Notes under the pieces: generated by a model
The model's database searches: none
What the model was told of the DNA's origin: nothing
The model's input: the letters and a program-made list of their open reading frames with translations, nothing else
Translations under genes and position numbers: made by a program
Source: Homarus americanus
Lineage: Eukaryota; Arthropoda; Malacostraca; Decapoda; Nephropidae
DNA length: 64,000 nt
Reading direction: 5' to 3'
Assembly: GCF_018991925.1 (NCBI RefSeq)
Contig: NW_024737042.1
Span: 14,509,200-14,573,199 of the forward strand
Shown here: positions 26,224-38,177 of the stretch, piece after piece
Layout of the letters: every line of letters starts with the position of its first letter
Numbering within the stretch: the stretch's first letter is position 1

Positions 26224-27431
26224 ATGGTCATATACAACTACATACATACACAATTATCCGTTTACTATAATAATGTTCCTCTACTTGTTCTACGTTTGTT
26301 TTTAAGACAAAATATGTGGATATGATATTGCAATAGTCATCATCATTTTCAATCCCACTAACCTATCACAATTATATTATTATTATTATTATTATGATTA
26401 TGGCAATGACAGTAGAACGCGCAGGGGACAAAATATTTCAGCTTGCTAGGCATCCAGGATATGCCTCATATGAGCTTTAAAAAATACGGCTGTTTGTAAT
26501 TCTGACGTCAAAACTGCCATTCTGCTATAACGAGGAAAAAGGGTTGGTGAAAAATTCTGATTACTAGATGTACAGAAAGTGATTCTGGTGAATTTTGAAT
26601 AAAGCGAAAACATCAGATTTACAATTCTGGGTCAACGCTGGCATTTTGCTTCGGATGCGTGATAACGGAGTTGAGTTGGCGTTTATGAAACTGAGCCTGG
26701 AAGTAGTTCCCGGAGGTCCAGATTTTGTGATCAAAATACTTTCAAATGAGGGCTAATGAAACCAGCCTCTAATTTCTAATATTACTGAAGGTTCGATTAA
26801 ACTTGACTCATTTACGAAACCAAATAATCGAAGTTTGATCATGACGTCCTACTTTCATTACTGCATTCGTAATTTGGTAAGCCGATTAGTAAAACTGACA
26901 TACGGATAGACAGCACCTGTCAGCAAGGCGGTGACTGGCTAGAGTAATGTACATACAGTAGTGAGTCATGTTTTTATAACACATCTGAGATATTAACCTT
27001 TACACATGATTGTCGCGCTTTACAATTTCTATTCTGGCTACCGCCACACGATTTTACTCAACTGTAATTGCTACAAATTATTCGCAATAACACAAATTAG
27101 AATCATTATACAGTAATTAGTAAATATTTCATGCGTCTTCATCAATAAATTTCTTTATTTTTTATGGTAACTTTAGTTCTTTTTGTTTTCATACGCAGCT
27201 GTAAAACGAATGGGAAGCAAGAAATGATAAAGTGTGCAAACAGTTTATGAAACAGAATAAATGAAAAAACTAAAACTCCCTTTTCATAAGGTTAGGTTTG
27301 GTCTGCTTAATAAATATTTTTCACGTTCTTTGTTTCCCTGTTTCCTTCAGAATTTGCATTTTATATGCAGAAACAAACATAATAGTAGACAGTATTAAAA
27401 ATTAAATGAAGCCACACTAAAAACTTATTGC
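26223..27431. other. Unique-looking AT-rich DNA
   Basis: A short ATT run lies at about 26,376-26,394. No gene, RNA or transposon end found. Confidence 0.4.

Positions 27432-27480
<49 letters not shown>
27432..27480. repeat. (ATT)n microsatellite
   Basis: Perfect trinucleotide run of about 48 bp. Confidence 0.95.
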
Positions 27481-27701
27481 GAAGCAGGACTAATAATGTA
27501 CATTAGTAAAATTAATAAAAATACACTTACCTGTAAGTCATATAATTTATATTAAAGGAATTTGCTGTTGTTTGAAACTTAGATGTCTCAACTACCAGGG
27601 CCATTTAAGCACTACACACCTCTTTAGATTTTAACACAAATGAATTTTAAAATCTAATTATATTCAATGACAGTACAGTAAATTTATAACACCTTAAAAA
27701 A

Positions 27702-27703
<2 letters not shown>

Positions 27704-27774
<71 letters not shown>
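27704..27774. repeat. (TA)n microsatellite
   Basis: Perfect TA run of about 70 bp. Confidence 0.96.
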
Positions 27775-27777
<3 letters not shown>

Positions 27778-29090
27778 CGGTATACAAAACTAATGAAGAT
27801 GTGTTCTTTTCAATATATAATACAGTACAGCAATACTTATATTCATTCACTTTTAAAATAATCCTCACACTTATCTTACTAATAATTTGTTATCACTAGG
27901 TAAACAGACAAGTGGCAAGGCCAACGTATTGAGGAAGTTTAAGGGGCTAAATAATATCATACGCTCGCATTTAAATTACCAATTACGTTGAGAAAAATGG
28001 CACTTAGCACATTTAAAATAAGAGATGCGTAGTAATGGAACAATTATAAAATCTTGAAAATATTACTCAAAAAAATTGGACAGTTCAATGATGGTTTTAT
28101 TCGTCAGTTATGAGTACAGTTAGTAGAGGTACAGGTGACGGAACATACTCTCTAGGGGTACTAATTTGTATTTTATTTCAGTGTCGTAAGAAGTACAATC
28201 GCCCAATGAGGTATGTAACTGCTTTCAGTATTAGTTTAAACAGCGGTATCTGGCAACTTACAGGGAGCCCAGCGAGTGACTGACAAGCTTAGCGACTGCC
28301 GACGGAGCAGCCGCTGAATAATTGACGCCGTTGAAGACGGCAGCTATATTAAGGAACCGAGTCAAATTTCTCGTTACTTAACTTTTTTCTGGGATTCCTT
28401 CATATCTTCTCAGATTAAAGAATTCAAGACGGGCAGCAAAAGTAAAAGAACTACTGTAATCCCAATCCCATACTTGAAAGACTAAGAAAATACGTGCAGG
28501 AAAAATAGACAACCAATCCGAGGTGATCCAGCAACACCAGCCGATAACATGTCTAGTTTCTTTTATAGTGTGTAGACTGTAGAATATTCTGCATATGGCT
28601 TATTTCCTCGTTTAGAAGTTACTTTATTTTTAGAACAATATGAGAGGGGTTTATTACTCTAAATTACTAATAGTTGAGAAAGGTTTCATAAAAGTTAGTA
28701 ATGTAACCAAGATTTACTTTTTTTTCATCCGTAACGAATGACCATTGAACGAGAACCTTTAGTTTTATATATTATTCTTGGGTGCTAAATAATACAGTAC
28801 CTTCAGAGAATAAATGACAATTAATTTTCTTAAACTACTTGGGGAAAAATGTATCAAGAAACGTTTATTTCAGCATATCGTTTATCTAAAGCTTGCACGG
28901 ACATAAAAAATAAAAATAAATAAGTGGTTTATAAAGTTAGATATCACTTAACACATACCTAATACAATTGCATATATAATTAATAGTTATTAATTACGAT
29001 AACTCCTAAACTGTGGCCTCGGAACACAGGCTTGTTTACATCCGCCTAACTTGTCAATCAGACACGTCACTATTGTTGTTAAGTTTACTA
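27775..29090. other. Unique-looking AT-rich DNA
   Basis: No tandem structure. GC rises at 28,255-28,345. If the candidate start at 29.1 kb is real, this would be its first intron on the minus strand. Confidence 0.35.
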
Positions 29091-29095
29091 ACCTT

Positions 29096-29290
29096 GCCAT
29101 GATGTTTCACTTGATGAATTGTACACCACAATTTCCTACAAACATTCTCCTCAGATACAATGACACTTGAAAGTTCCACAATGCACTTTTTACAGAGATA
29201 TTTTAATAGTTATGACCGCGGACACCGACTGACAGTAAACACGCGACGATGGTTTAGCTAATGACCACGAGTGACACTCCACGCGGCGTT
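29096..29290 (-). promoter_or_regulatory. Candidate promoter and first coding exon, minus strand
   Basis: On the minus strand, AAACATCATGGCAAGGTTAG (29,085-29,104) joins an ATG in good context (A at -6, G at +4) to a 5' splice-like AAG|GTTAGT after eight coding bases. About 125 bp upstream is CTGTCAGTCGGTG, which holds the arthropod initiator word TCAGT, in a locally CpG-richer segment (29,210-29,290). No clear TATA box or downstream element was seen. The downstream exons could not be found, so this is a weak inference. Confidence 0.2.
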
Positions 29291-29879
29291 GTCTCTAATG
29301 AAGGTTCATATTCAACAAAAATCTAAATATTCATGGTATGTTTCACCTTTATTCTTCTATACAGCGAAAAAAAATTATGATTAAAAATAGAAACTGGTGA
29401 ATTGTGGTTATGCAGATCAGTGAATACAAACCCAACATCTTTGAGTTATATAAAAGACGACCATAATATTTTTGTTGACCCTCAAACGCAGCAAATATGA
29501 CGTAACATATGGAAAGATCTAGAGAAAATAAAGATAATGAATATAAATAATATACAATAATAATATATAAAAAAAAACATTGATTAGCAGCAACACGATA
29601 AAGCTAACAATAAGAACAAACAATAGAAATTATGAATATGAAATAAAACGGATAGAAATAATAATAAAGAAGAGAAAGAGGAAAGCTTTATCGTACGTTC
29701 ATATTACTTGAGAGAGAGAGAGCGAGAGAGAGAGATTCACATCCGGGTATTACATGGGCTTTGACAGTGTGGTGATAATGAAGAAACATAGCCTATCTTA
29801 ATTCCCTACCACACACTTACCAAGGTATTGGGGATCACTGCAAACCATATTTTTTTCCGAATTAACGTTGTGGTTCTGC
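29291..29879. other. Unassigned stretch
   Basis: A-rich DNA with a (GA)n run at about 29,708-29,735. Nothing recognised. Confidence 0.4.
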
Positions 29880-30540
29880 CTCACTTTCTGTGATTCTTAA
29901 ATGTTCTTACGACTGCGTTAATTTAGGGGGTAATATTGGCCATATGCGTTGAATTTACTGAGAATCTGATGAAAAGATGTGTTCAGATATTACTGATACG
30001 AATCTCTGAGATACAATGAAATGAACACTGTGGTTCACTTACAGGATTCACAAGGGTTCGTAGGTTAATTCGCCCTCCCCACCCCATAATTGGATATATG
30101 AGAAGGCATGTACTGTAACGCGTTATGAAGCTCTGTGATACTGGTGGTCAAATGGAGTTGATTTTACAGAGACTCGATTGAAAATAAATACATTCTCTTA
30201 TTCAAGTACGAAACCTTGAGAAGCCAATTATATTATATCGATGATTCTTCTCTGTCTCAAATTTTACAGATTCGTGCTGCACGTCATCAAACTTTACATT
30301 GCTGGAAAAGCTAGAACGATTCCTAACATAAGACTAAAATCCAATATGGCGTTGAACTTGCACCGAGACTCGATTGAAAATAGATAAATTTGGGATTAAA
30401 TTATCGTAACGGCTTTTGATATTAGTACATTATTTTTTGTTCAATAGCTGTACAAGTGAGAATATATTTAGAATATAAAATCACGGAGCTGCTGTCAAAA
30501 CATGGCGTCAGTTATACACTAAGACTCGGCCTTTTTTGTG
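29880..30540 (+). repeat. Highly diverged ~190-bp tandem repeat
   Basis: Four units align on GCGTTGAATTTACTGAGAAT (29,947), GAGTTGATTTTACAGAGACT (30,156), GCGTTGAACTTGCACCGAGA (30,349) and GCGTCAGTTATACACTAAGA (30,505). The second and third units both continue with CTCGATTGAAAATA. Periods are roughly 208, 193 and 156 bp. Confidence 0.5.
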
Positions 30541-31155
30541 CATGGTGAATTGGATTGGGTGTATAAGAAAGTGTTCATTGTATACCTGGGCTTACGATAC
30601 TACCTCCTGCATGACGTCATACACTAACGACCAAACATAATCTTTGTAGGACTTAAGAACCATACAATGAGGCACAGGAATACCTATTAACATACCAATA
30701 CTTAAGCACAGCAGAGATAAAATGGAATAAGCTAAAACATTCATACAAACATACCGGTATTCCTTCAAGCAAACATACACACACTCACACAAACTCATAC
30801 AAATAAATACACTCATACAGACAGAGTATACATAAAAGTAATCTATACAAATACAATGCAAACACGCAATATAACAAGGCAAAACAATAAAACATACTAC
30901 TGAAACAAAACAAATACATAATAAAACAAACCATACATCACAAACACACAGTACAAATATACAAGTCTAATCACAAACAAATCCACAATACAGACAAACA
31001 AACACACTAATACATAGAGTGATTGCTGCTATTCATAACAAGGATAGTCTGGGGGGTTAATATCGTGTGGAAGGTTTATTGCCGCGACTGACAGATAAAT
31101 TGGTCATTCGAGACATGATTTTGTTAAGAAAAACCAAAAAAAAAACCTGTATGGA
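30541..31155. other. Unassigned stretch, A/CA-rich
   Basis: From about 30,765 to 31,015 the plus strand is dominated by ACAAATACA-type words. No gene supported. Confidence 0.45.
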
Positions 31156-31200
31156 GAGAGTGTGTGTGTGTGTGTGTGCGTGTGTGTGTGTGTGTGTGCG
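31156..31200. repeat. (GT)n microsatellite
   Basis: GT run with GC slips, abutting the A box of the SINE that follows. Confidence 0.9.
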
Positions 31201-31523
31201 TGGTATAATCGTCAGCCTGCTCGGCTCGCAAACAGGCGGACCCGGGTTCGATCCCCGGGCAGAGTGAAATTATGGGCAAGTTTCTTTACGCCATTTGCCT
31301 CTCTACCCAGCAGTAATTGGAGACCTGGATGTTAATCGTTCTGCTGTCCGTGTTCCGGGGTAATGGTTAGTCAGTGCAGTTGGTGAGTTGTCTGGTCTTC
31401 TCGGACTACTCCTTGACACTGGGTCATGCAACTCGTTGGCGACAGCTTTTACACCTTGAACTAATTCATGCCCAGGTGACCTTGGGCCGGCCATCCTCGT
31501 TACACGAGGGGCAACCATTTAAA

Positions 31524-31526
<3 letters not shown>
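31201..31526 (+). mobile_element. tRNA-derived SINE
   Basis: The head has an RNA polymerase III A box (TGGTATAATCG, 31,201) and a B box (GGTTCGATCC, 31,245) spaced as in a tRNA. A complete T arm is visible: five-base stem CCGGG/CCCGG around the loop TTCGATC. The acceptor 5' side is missing and the anticodon arm has an oversized loop, so this is not a working tRNA. A non-tRNA body follows, including CTACCCAGCAGT and AGACCTGGATG. The body is interrupted by a (GT)n at 31,527 and may continue to the A-run at 31,687-31,697. Confidence 0.7.
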
Positions 31527-31554
<28 letters not shown>

Positions 31555-31698
31555 CGCGCACAGGATGGTGTAATGCGTCTAGTGTGGCAGCATTATGTTA
31601 GTGATAAGGTGCAAGCACTGCTTCTCCCACTCCCTTTCAGCTACCGCCGCTGGCTAGTCCTCGTGGCGACGGACAATGACCTACTTGAAAAAAAAAAC
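31527..31698 (+). repeat. (GT)n then possible SINE tail
   Basis: GT/GC run (31,527-31,560), then about 125 bp of unassigned sequence ending in ten A residues at about 31,687. It may be the 3' part of the SINE or a separate retroposed fragment. Confidence 0.4.
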
Positions 31699-31735
31699 AG
31701 ATCACACAAACGAAAAATTTGCTATATTGAAATTT

Positions 31736-32101
31736 TTAAAATTCGAAGATATTAACAACTACTGCTGTGCCCTCTTTGTTTACAAATCTATCAATCACTT
31801 GCTTGATAATAATTATTTCCAGTTCCGGAATAATCAGAGATACAACTTAAGGAACCCAGAGCTACTAAGACCACCCCCCATGCCCTCCTCTCAGTCCCAG
31901 ACCTCCATAAAATATCATGGTGTGAAGGTGGAAACAACTTACCCCTACACATCCGAGCAAAGACTACGCTCCCTTCCTTTAAATCATCTCTTAAAAAATA
32001 TCTATCGTCGAAGCATTAATATTTCTTGTAACACTTACTATATTTACAGTACCTGCTTTTATTGTACCATCAAAACCGTTTTATCGGAAATTATCATGTA
32101 A
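31736..32101 (+). pseudogene. C-terminal remnant of a CR1/L2-like LINE ORF2
   Basis: The open frame reads FEDINNYCCALFVYKSIN, then a basic QRYNLRNPELLRPP segment, then SQTSIKYHGVKV and LRSLPLNHLLKNIY. This order (helical LFVYK segment, YNLRN motif, polar linker, SIKYxG segment, final LxxFK-like helix) is typical of the extreme C-terminus of CR1/L2/Jockey-type LINE reverse transcriptases. The catalytic domain is absent, so the copy is 5'-truncated, as most LINE insertions are. Clade assignment is approximate. Confidence 0.6.
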
Positions 32102-32628
<527 letters not shown>

Positions 32629-32639
32629 GGAAAGCAACT

Positions 32640-33607
32640 TGCATAAGTCCTCCACTGCTAGTACACAGCCTCTTCACCATCAAGACTCCAGCTGTGCCTC
32701 CTCGTGGCAACACACGGTAACCAAGTGCCTCGTGGGCCCGGGCTAGACCAGCAGGGGATCTCGGAGCAGCAGCGGGCCCAAAAGGGACGGCTCATAGGCC
32801 CACTGGCATGTGGACACGTCCTGGCGCCTACCAACCACCGCCCCGCTGCCTTGCGGATTAACCTTGGTAGGTATAAGGCTACGGGAGTAAACCCCAAACG
32901 AAAAACCTGCTGTGGAGCCCCGCATCAGGCAGACATGCTTACAGAGTTCCAACAAGACCCCAACGGCAGTACAGGCGGAAGAGGTGACCAACACGGTAAC
33001 CCAACGACTACACCGGCGGACGAAGGCAATGCAAGGTGGACAGGCTACTAAGGCAAAACCCAACAAACTGGGCTACCGGCAGTCCATTGCAATTTTCCCT
33101 CTCCCCAGTCGTTGCAACACTTGCACCAATGGATCAAGAAAAGGGAGAGCTAAGATGCGTGATTGCAGCCTGCGCTCCTGCCTCACCACATGAATCAACT
33201 CACGCGCAGCCATCATCCAGCTCAACATATTTCCCATCATAAATAAAAAAACCCTATACCCACAAAGTTCCTATGGCGACGGACGAGTGGCGACGAGGAC
33301 AGGCAGAGATGACTGCCGGGAGTCTCTAGCCACAACTCTGCACATGGGCGTCATAGATAAGATGGTCGTTTATGCACTGGGATCTAGACAACAGTGCAAT
33401 CCTGTCCTGTCTGTGCGACTGAGCAGCCCTTTCGAGGAGCCACTCTGTTCACCTCACATGGGGAGGGGGCTAGAAAAGATGCCCTAAACATAGCCTGCCT
33501 ACAGAACCAACTTGACTGGGCAACCGCACCCAGTAAGATCATCCTTATGCGGTCGAAAACGCAATCCTAATCACAGATCAAAGCAAAATCAAACTATGCA
33601 ACCTCTT
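32640..33607 (+). other. 5' region of RTE copy 1
   Basis: About 950 bp with noticeably higher GC than the surroundings, upstream of the endonuclease start. Open frames here (up to 115 codons) overlap on both strands and have no recognised domain. It could hold the internal promoter of the LINE, but no element was identified. Confidence 0.5.
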
Positions 33608-34356
33608 ATGGTCGCTGCATGGAATGGCAGGACCCTTCTGGATACTGGCACACATGAGCAACCTGAATGAAGAACTGCCCTTGTGGCAAAAGAGCTGGCT
33701 AAGTATAACATCGACATAGCAGCCATTAACGAGTCAGGGCTCCCAGATGAGGGTCGACTCACAGAACGGGGGTCTGGATATACCTTGTTCTGGAAGGGTA
33801 AGCCTGCTGCAGAGAGAAACCGCATTTATGGAATTGGCTTTGCCATCCGCCAATGCATCCTACACAGGTTAACTGAAATGCCTGTTCGGATTAATGAGCG
33901 CCTCACTACACTCAAAGTCCCTCTGAATCACTCACGTCATGTCTTCTTCATCAATGAATACGCCACAACAGTGGATGCAGAGGATGACATCAAGGAGGCC
34001 TTTTATGCCGACCTTGGCAGAGTGCGAACCTCTATCCCCAGAAAAGATAAGGTTGTGCTCCAAGGTGACTTCCATGCCAGAGTTGGCGGAGATGCTGACA
34101 TATAACAGAGGATCATAGGGAGAAACGGACTAGGCAAATGTAATCCCAATGGCCTACTCCTCCTTAGCAAGTGTGCTGCACAAAGTCTCATTATCACCAA
34201 TACCTTGTTTAGGCAGGCCGACAAGTCCAAGGGTTCGTGGCAACACCCACGATCCAAATACTGGCACCTCATTGAGTACATCATTGTCAGAGAAAGAGCC
34301 ATGTGTGGCTAAGACCACTGCGACACTGATCATCTGCTCATCAGAGCCAAACTCTC
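33608..34356 (+). pseudogene. RTE endonuclease (EEP) domain, broken
   Basis: The frame opens at the ATG at 33,608 with AWNGRTLLDTGT, the N-terminal strand of the exonuclease-endonuclease-phosphatase fold. It has a TGA at 33,668, probably a decayed CGA arginine codon, then continues with LAKYNIDIAAINE (catalytic Glu region) and VVLQGDFHARVG (GDFNxRVG motif, Asn replaced by His). A TAA at 34,103 interrupts it. The same frame goes on with SKGSWQHPRSKYWHLIEYII and, after another stop and a frameshift, DTDHLLIRAK, the last catalytic Asp-His motif. The enzyme nicks target DNA in working LINEs. This copy cannot make it. Confidence 0.8.
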
Positions 34357-34968
34357 ACTTCACGTCGCCCCAAAACGTCGAAGGCAACAAGCCTCCAGAA
34401 GAGGTTTTAACACTAAGCGTCTGGAGGAACCAGAGGTAGCACATGCTTTCAGAGAACAGCTCGAACATGGGCTGATAAACAAACCGACAACAAACAACCC
34501 AAATCTCAGTACCGAATGGGGTATTCTCGACACGGTAATGACGAAAACCTGCAGAGAGACCCTCAGCCAGATCGGAAGAATACACCACGATTAGTTTGAT
34601 GAAAATAACCCGGAAATCAACGTACTTGTCGGTGATAAGCATGCTGCCTTAACTGACTGGCAGAACAACTCTTAGTCTCAGATCAAAGCTGATATCTTCT
34701 GCAAGAAGAAAACTGTGGTCCAGCGCGAACTAGGCAATATAAGGAACGAATGGTTGAAAATCAAAGTATGCTAAATGCAAAAACATGCAGATCAACACAA
34801 GATGCGCGAATTTTCAATTCTACCAAAACATTTTATGGGCCAATCACTCATGGTGCAGGCCCCCCCCCCCCTCTACTCATCCTATGGTAACTCCCTAATT
34901 AAAGACGAAGGGGGCATCCTTCAGCACTGGAAGGAGCACTACATTCGCTGCTCAACCGAAACACTGAT
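34357..34968 (+). pseudogene. RTE hinge between endonuclease and RT, broken
   Basis: Readable pieces include APKRRRQQASRRGFNTKRLE (about 34,366-34,427) and RNEWLKIK near 34,750, in frame order but interrupted by stops (for example at 34,592 and 34,674) and by a C-run at 34,861-34,872 that probably shifts the frame. Confidence 0.6.
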
Positions 34969-35780
34969 GTGGATGTCCTGACTACCCAGCAAGTCCCTCA
35001 GCATCCAGAGCAGATCCACCTCAGCTATCCTCTGACCCTGGACAAGGTAGCTACTGCCGTCAAACAGATGAAAAATAACAAAGCCTCAGGGCCTGATGGA
35101 ATCCCAGCCGAGGTGTATAAAGCAGGAGAACCTCTGCTTCCCAGCCGTCTCCACTCTCTCTTGGAGAATATATGGAAAAAGGAGGAAATCCTCCAAGCTC
35201 TTAAAGACACTTCCATCATTAATATTTATAGGAATAAGGCAGATCGGTCAGACTGTGGCAACTTCCGCAGAATCTCGCTGCTGTCCGTAGCTGGTAAGAT
35301 TATCCTCCGAGTCCTCCTAAACAGACTTATTCCTGAGGTGGAAACTTCCTCCCAGATTCTCAATGTGGCTTTAGACCATCACGTGGTACCACTTACACAA
35401 TATTTGCTACCCGCCAGATGCAGAAAAGGTACAGAGAACAGCGTCGTATCCAGTACATGGCTTTCATCGACCAAACCAAAGCCTTCGCCTCGGTCAACAG
35501 GGAAGCCCTCTTATGGACCCTCAGCCGCTTTGGGTGCCCACCAAAATCCATCTCCATTGTGAGGCAACTCCACAATGGCTTGAACGGCAGTGTCCTGTAC
35601 AATGGCGCCCAGTCTGAGTTTTTCCCCATCCAAATGGAGGTAAAACAAGGATGTGTACTGGCACCAACTCTTTTCCATTTTTGCTGCCTTCCTTTCTCGT
35701 GCCAGTGCCAATTTAGCCGGCGGGGTGGACATCCAATATCGGATGAAGGGTTTTCAACATAAGACGACTTCAGGCAGTAA
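34969..35780 (+). pseudogene. RTE reverse transcriptase, fingers and palm, broken
   Basis: The first open segment (34,969-35,360) holds NNKASGPDGIPAEVYKAG and DCGNFRRISLLSVAGKI, hallmark RT blocks 1-2. A frameshift near 35,345 moves to a frame reading LPDSQCGFRPSRGT and then YMAFIDQTKAFASVNREALL. The motif A aspartate (FID) is kept, but the usual FDSV aspartate is Ala. EVKQGCVLAPTLF (motif B; GVKQGC expected) follows, then frame loss near 35,680 and a stop at 35,760. Confidence 0.85.
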
Positions 35781-35785
35781 CAAGG

Positions 35786-36496
35786 GTGTCGGCAGCTTCC
35801 ATTAATGAACTTCAGTATGCAGACGACTTCACCCTCGTCGCTCACACTGAACGCGACCTACGGGAGATCCTGAACACCTACGCAGACGTATATGCACACT
35901 TCGGCCATAAGGTGAACGTACGTATTGTACGTAAGACTCAGATTCTCTTTCAGCATGCACCCTGGGTCAGCCACACCCCCACCATCCACCCATCTTAACG
36001 GTACTACCCTCTCTAATGTTACCCAGTTTCAGTATCACGGCTCCCACCTGTCCACCACCGCGGACATCGATGAAGAGATTCAACATCGGATCAGATGTGC
36101 CTCTCAAGCCTTTGGCAGACTCCGTACCCTTGCCTTCAGCTGTAGGGAGCTGAAATTATCTACAAACTTGCACATATATCAAGCAGTGGTCCTTCCCACC
36201 CTGCTATATGGCAGGGAGACATGGGCCACATAGAGGAGGCCCCTCAATGCACTTGACTTTCACCAACGTAGTCTACGTTCCATCCTCCGCGTTCGAAGGG
36301 AAGACAAGAGAACAAATGCCAGTGTTCTCGCTGACACCAACTGTAGGAGCATTGAGGCTGCCATTATCCATGAACAACTATGCTGGACTGGCCATGTTAC
36401 CCGTATGAACGACAGTAGACTGCCAAAGCAGCTCCTTTACAGTCACCTAACGAATAGTAAAAGTAACGCTGGCGGACAACTGAAAAGGTATAAGGA
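35786..36496 (+). pseudogene. RTE reverse transcriptase, motif C and thumb, broken
   Basis: NELQYADDFTLVAHTERDL carries the YADD catalytic box (residues 11-14 of the frame starting at 35,786), intact in this copy. It continues as YAHFGHKVNV, then after a frame change SHLSTTADIDEEIQHRI and LPTLLYGRETWAT. A stop at 36,231 precedes FHQRSLRSILRVRREDKRTN and later LLYSHLTNSK in shifted frames. The LTR insertion begins five bases after this segment. Confidence 0.82.
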
Positions 36497-36500
36497 TATT

Positions 36501-37217
36501 TGTAAGGACGATAACGAGCAGGATGGTTGTTCCCCGCCCGCTTGCTTGTTCGAGTCCCCCACTTGGGGGGGGTAGACGGAGGTGAGACAGTGACTGCTGC
36601 CTCGACACACAGACCAGACACTAGCCAGCTAGCACCACCGCTGCACTTCTCCGCTGCTCGTTCAAATTCTGGTTGTGTTTCTCTTCCCATGTGTCCTGGG
36701 CTCGTGGGCTGATTCCCCAGACCTTCACAAATCGACTGTCAATCTCCGGACACCTACCCCAGCTACTACCGCGGCTGCCACATCATCTCCACCGTCTGTG
36801 TCCCGGTGTTTCTCCTGTGTAGCAAGACATCGCCCGCCGAGGCCAAGTGAGGAAGCTGACTTGACCTTCCCCCTGAGAGTGGATCACTGCTTTCCAGAAT
36901 CTTCCCCAGGGCCGCCACCATAGGAAATATCTGCTCATTGTTTGATTCCATTAATTGTTTGACTCCATTAATTGTTTGATTCCCTTAATTATTTGACTCT
37001 ATTAATTGTTGACTCCCATAATTGTTTGACTCCCGTAATTGTTATTTGATATTCGTTTGAGTGGTGTCAGAGTTTTGTGTTATTTTTATAGTAAAGAGAT
37101 GTCAATCTCTAACGGTTGTTTGTTATCCCTCGGAAAACCATGGTTCTTGACTTTCCTCTTATAAGATCCTGATTAGGCTGGCAAGGGATTTCTATCCCTA
37201 AGTCCCAGGCCTTTACA
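36501..37217. mobile_element. Solo LTR (717 bp) inserted in RTE copy 1
   Basis: Begins TGTAAGGACG and ends GGCCTTTACA, the TG...CA form of LTR retrotransposon ends. RTE sequence stops at GGATATT on the left and resumes at ATAGCCTTAAG on the right. The uninterrupted copy 2 reads GGATAGTCTTAAG here. So the left ATATT and right ATAGC each differ by one base from ATAGT, which fits an aged 5-bp target duplication. Inside, ATTGTTTGACTCC is repeated about five times (36,935-37,045). No gag-pol remains and no second LTR was seen. Confidence 0.65.
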
Positions 37218-37325
37218 ATAGCCTTAAGACATACCTGAAAAAAATGCGAAATCGACCCCTTCACCTGGGAGACGATTATTCCATATCGTAATGCTTGGAG
37301 GAGCACCGTACGAGACGGTGTCAAT
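37218..37325 (+). pseudogene. RTE copy 1, C-terminal segment after the LTR
   Basis: Resumes with LKTYLKK-like sequence, then CEIDPFTWETI and YRNAWRSTVRDGVN, matching the other two RTE copies. Cut at a (CA)n run. Confidence 0.8.
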
Positions 37326-37349
37326 ACACACACACACACACACACACAA
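37325..37349. repeat. (CA)n microsatellite
   Basis: CA run replacing the RTE 3' end. Confidence 0.92.
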
Positions 37350-38177
37350 CACTGTGAGCTATGTATACATCTAAATCTCATCTTTCATCAGTATAGCTTC
37401 CGGTCTTCGTTAGGTCACTTTCTATTTGACGATTGAATGAATATAATTGATAACTCAGCCATAAGAGAATTCACTGGCGCGTCCTGGGAAACGAGAATCA
37501 CTGGAGAGAGAGAGAGAATATGAAAATGGTTCTAATTCTTGGTATTATTCGACATATCAATACGTTTAACTATCTGGTGGAGGAACCTGTCTTAATACAC
37601 TTTCATACCGAGATAAGAATCCATTCGTCGAGTTTGTGGAAAGTTAACGAGCGAAGTCATGTTTGTGTTTATGTTATTTAAGGATGAAAGGATTATGGCA
37701 TCGTCCTCAGAGTTGATATATCGTCTTCAACGGATAAGCCATCGTCCTCAAGGGGTTAAGTTGGGTTAGATTAACAACTTTAAATAGAGAATACCATAGA
37801 CTAATACATATTCAACCATGACCAACAAGAACCTGCCATAATAACCTTGCACACCGAAATTCAAATCAATCCAGCGAGTTCCAGAAAACTAACGAAAGCC
37901 AAACTCATCACGAACATACACGGATGGACGAACGGGCTGCTGCTACACCTCCCCCAGAAATTAATATATGAACGCGACAATAAGTGAATGTTCCATCCTA
38001 GTGTCTATTGTTTACGACAATAGACGGATTAGTGTTATGTTATTGTGGTAAGCACGGCGGACAGGAGCCTAAACCTTATTATCTTCCGGAGATAAACAAC
38101 ACCTGGGATTATTGCCTAAAGGAGAACTGTTTTTGTTTTTGTTTTTTTACGTTGTGAGAATAAAATAGTAATAGTGT

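Larger units (their letters stand above)
32640..37325 (+). mobile_element. RTE-clade LINE, copy 1 (long, inactive, interrupted)
   Basis: In order: a long GC-rich 5' region (32,640-33,590), AP-type endonuclease remains (33,608-34,350), hinge, reverse transcriptase remains (34,969-36,496), then a break by a 717-bp LTR insertion, and the C-terminal region resuming at 37,218. RTE elements normally encode one protein with N-terminal endonuclease and central RT. Here at least four in-frame stops and several frameshifts split it. The 3' side is lost at a (CA)n run at 37,325, before the C-terminal region that copies 2 and 3 keep. Confidence 0.85.

Noticed and set aside
31201..31270. Functional tRNA gene
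   Set aside because: A and B boxes and T arm are present, but the acceptor 5' strand is missing and the anticodon arm is malformed. It is the head of a SINE.
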